Source: Urophycis tenuis
Lineage: Eukaryota; Chordata; Actinopteri; Gadiformes; Phycidae
NCBI GenBank assembly: GCA_036785325.1
Contig: JAXIVH010000191.1
Location: 124,001-188,000, forward strand
Direction: 5' to 3'
Length of the DNA: 64,000 bases
Below, one piece after another: positions 62,660 through 64,000 of the stretch (positions are counted from its first letter, which is position 1; each line of letters opens with the position of its first letter). The position numbers and the translations under genes are program-made. The notes beneath the pieces were generated by a model, which was given only the letters and a program-made list of their open reading frames with translations, did no database searches and was not told the DNA's origin.

Positions 62660-64000
62660 TTATCTTTAGGAGACAGTCAGTGTGAGTGCAGTGGACCTGG
62701 GGAGCAAGTCGTACCAGCCTGACGCAAAGTTTGTTGAAGTGCAGCAACTTCAGAATAAGACACTGAGGTTTCAGAATCACTGGTACAGTCATTATCCCTG
62801 GATTCATTACAGTACTACATGTAAAAAGATTCTGTTACGAATGTGTTAAGACATACACAGTAAAAAAAAGAGCACACTAGAGAGGAGAAACGACCCTGCC
62901 TTCTGCTCAAGTGGCTTTAATAACTGGAAGAATGCACTAGCAAGCTTTAGTCGCCACCAAGCCAGCAAAGCACACCAGCATGCTGTGACCATCAATGCAC
63001 AAGAGCAGACATCAGTGCACACACAGTTATCAAGTGCATGTGCTAAATCCCAGGCAGAAGCAGAGAAAATAGCTGGTGCTGTTAGGTATCTTGGTAGGCA
63101 GGTATTAGCACTCCGTGGACATCAGTCAAATGAGGGAAAATTGTTCCACCTAGTGAAGTTGCTCGCAAATGATGACCCGGTTCTTTCCTCCTGGCTCTCC
63201 CGTTGCCATGATTATGTCAGTCCCCAGTGCAAAAATTAATACTTAACCCTGTTCGACAACACAATGGTCAGAGGTATCGCAGAAACAATCAGGTCCTTAC
63301 CAGTGGTTCAGTTTTCACTTATAATGGATGGCACACAAGATGTACAGGGAAAGGAGCAAATGTCCATCTGTTTCAGGTATGTGGACCATGACCTGGTGCC
63401 ACAGGAGGTCTTTGTGGGATTGTATGAGACGCCAGGGACAACTGGTGAGCAGATAGCCAAACTAGCTGTTGATGTACTCTTGAGACTGAATATTCCAAAG
63501 ACGTATGATGGCGCTGCAAATATGTCTGGGAAGTGGTCTGGGGCACAGGCAGTGTTGAAGAGGGAACAGCCATTGGCTCTCTACGGTATGTGCACTGTGC
63601 TGCACACTGTGTAAATCTCATAACACAGTCAGCTTGCAATGCTTCTCCCCTAGTGCGTGACTCATTGCAGTGGGTCCATGTACTTGGAACACTAAGTAAC
63701 CAATTAGGGAAGTTCAAGGGGATATTGGCTGGACAGGCAGTAGCAGAAAGGCCTACTAAAACAGTGAAACCCCTGTGTCCAACTAGATGGACAGTGCGTG
63801 GACAAGCTGTCGGTATGAGGCCGTGCTGACAAGCTTGGAGGAAATGGCCACTGCTGGTTCTGACTCTGGCACAAGGGCCACTGGTCTTCTAGATCGCTTC
63901 CAGAAGGGCAAAACTGTTCTTCGACTGTTGGTAGCATCAGAGGTGTTGGGAGAGCTTGAGTGCTTAAACAAGTCATTGCAAAAGCAGTCCCAGACAATCG
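62660..64000 (+). pseudogene. hAT transposase, ZMYM1-like, runs off right edge
   Basis: The segment starts with QPDAKFVEVQQLQNKTLRFQ and HWYSHYPWIHYS (TTF-type finger region), then SGFNNWKNALASFSRHQASK and AVRYLGRQVLALRGHQSNEG (DUF4371). The core shows FSLIMDGTQDVQGKEQMSIC, KTYDGAANMSG and VHCAAHCVNLITQ. A CPTRWTVR block and a leucine-rich region follow. Disablements are an in-frame TAA at 63238-63240, frameshifts near 62830-62880 and one near 63575-63590. It belongs to the same broad hAT group as 6874-8277 but is a different copy, on the opposite strand. The C-terminus lies beyond the window. Confidence 0.8.

Overview
The window looks like repeat-dense, intergenic or accessory DNA of a teleost fish. 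The evidence is the repertoire: Rex3-type RTE, L2/CR1-type LINEs, Tx1/L1, DIRS and Ngaro tyrosine-recombinase retroelements, a Gmr1-type Ty3/gypsy element, Kolobok, Harbinger, several hAT lineages, and a tRNA-headed SINE with a (GGAT)n tail. I see no bacterial-type genes and no complete single-copy host gene. The only host-like pieces are two fragments resembling the fish SAMD3-like family.

Layout. 0-10 kb: broken DNA transposons and a gypsy fragment, mostly on the minus strand (ZBED-type hAT, gypsy RNase H-integrase, a spliced Kolobok-like transposase, a Harbinger N-terminus, a ZMYM1-like hAT). 9.8-13.7 kb: nearly full-length L2-like LINE (+). 13.7-18.8 kb: a CR1/Rex1-like LINE (-) split by a hAT element with a perfect 8-bp target duplication and by a second LINE tail. 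18.9-20.2 kb: another hAT. 20.2-26.6 kb: a LINE (+) with an esterase-type ORF1 and an endonuclease-RT ORF2, interrupted by a LINE tail (10-bp duplication) and by a rearranged gypsy element (5-bp duplication CAAAC) that carries an I-clade LINE RNase H segment.

26.8-32.6 kb: the most notable element, a 5750-bp DNA transposon with 750-bp terminal inverted repeats and a perfect 6-bp duplication TTATTC, inserted in an L1 ORF1 fragment. It encodes a seven-exon, apparently intact 478-aa integrase-core transposase (D228, D285, E320) and a convergent second gene. Both genes start from the same first exon, which lies inside the inverted repeats. It fits the IS3EU type best.

33-43 kb: Harbinger, LINE, SINE, Tx1-like LINE, a (GA)n tract, a SAMD3-like exon and a DIRS element. 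43.5-60.0 kb: a nest. A solo LTR is split by a Gmr1-type gypsy element (LTRs with about 2 differences in 330 bp, integrase upstream of RT). That element is split by a Ngaro element with A1-B1-A2-B2 repeats, which in turn is split by a Rex3 LINE and by a 1138-bp TTAA-flanked element carrying a P2X7-ballast-like gene fragment. 60-64 kb: SINE copy, simple repeats, an 11 x 56-bp tandem array, and a ZMYM1-like hAT running off the right edge.

Coordinates of splice sites, LTRs and target duplications were read base by base. Family names rest on remembered protein motifs and should be confirmed by search.
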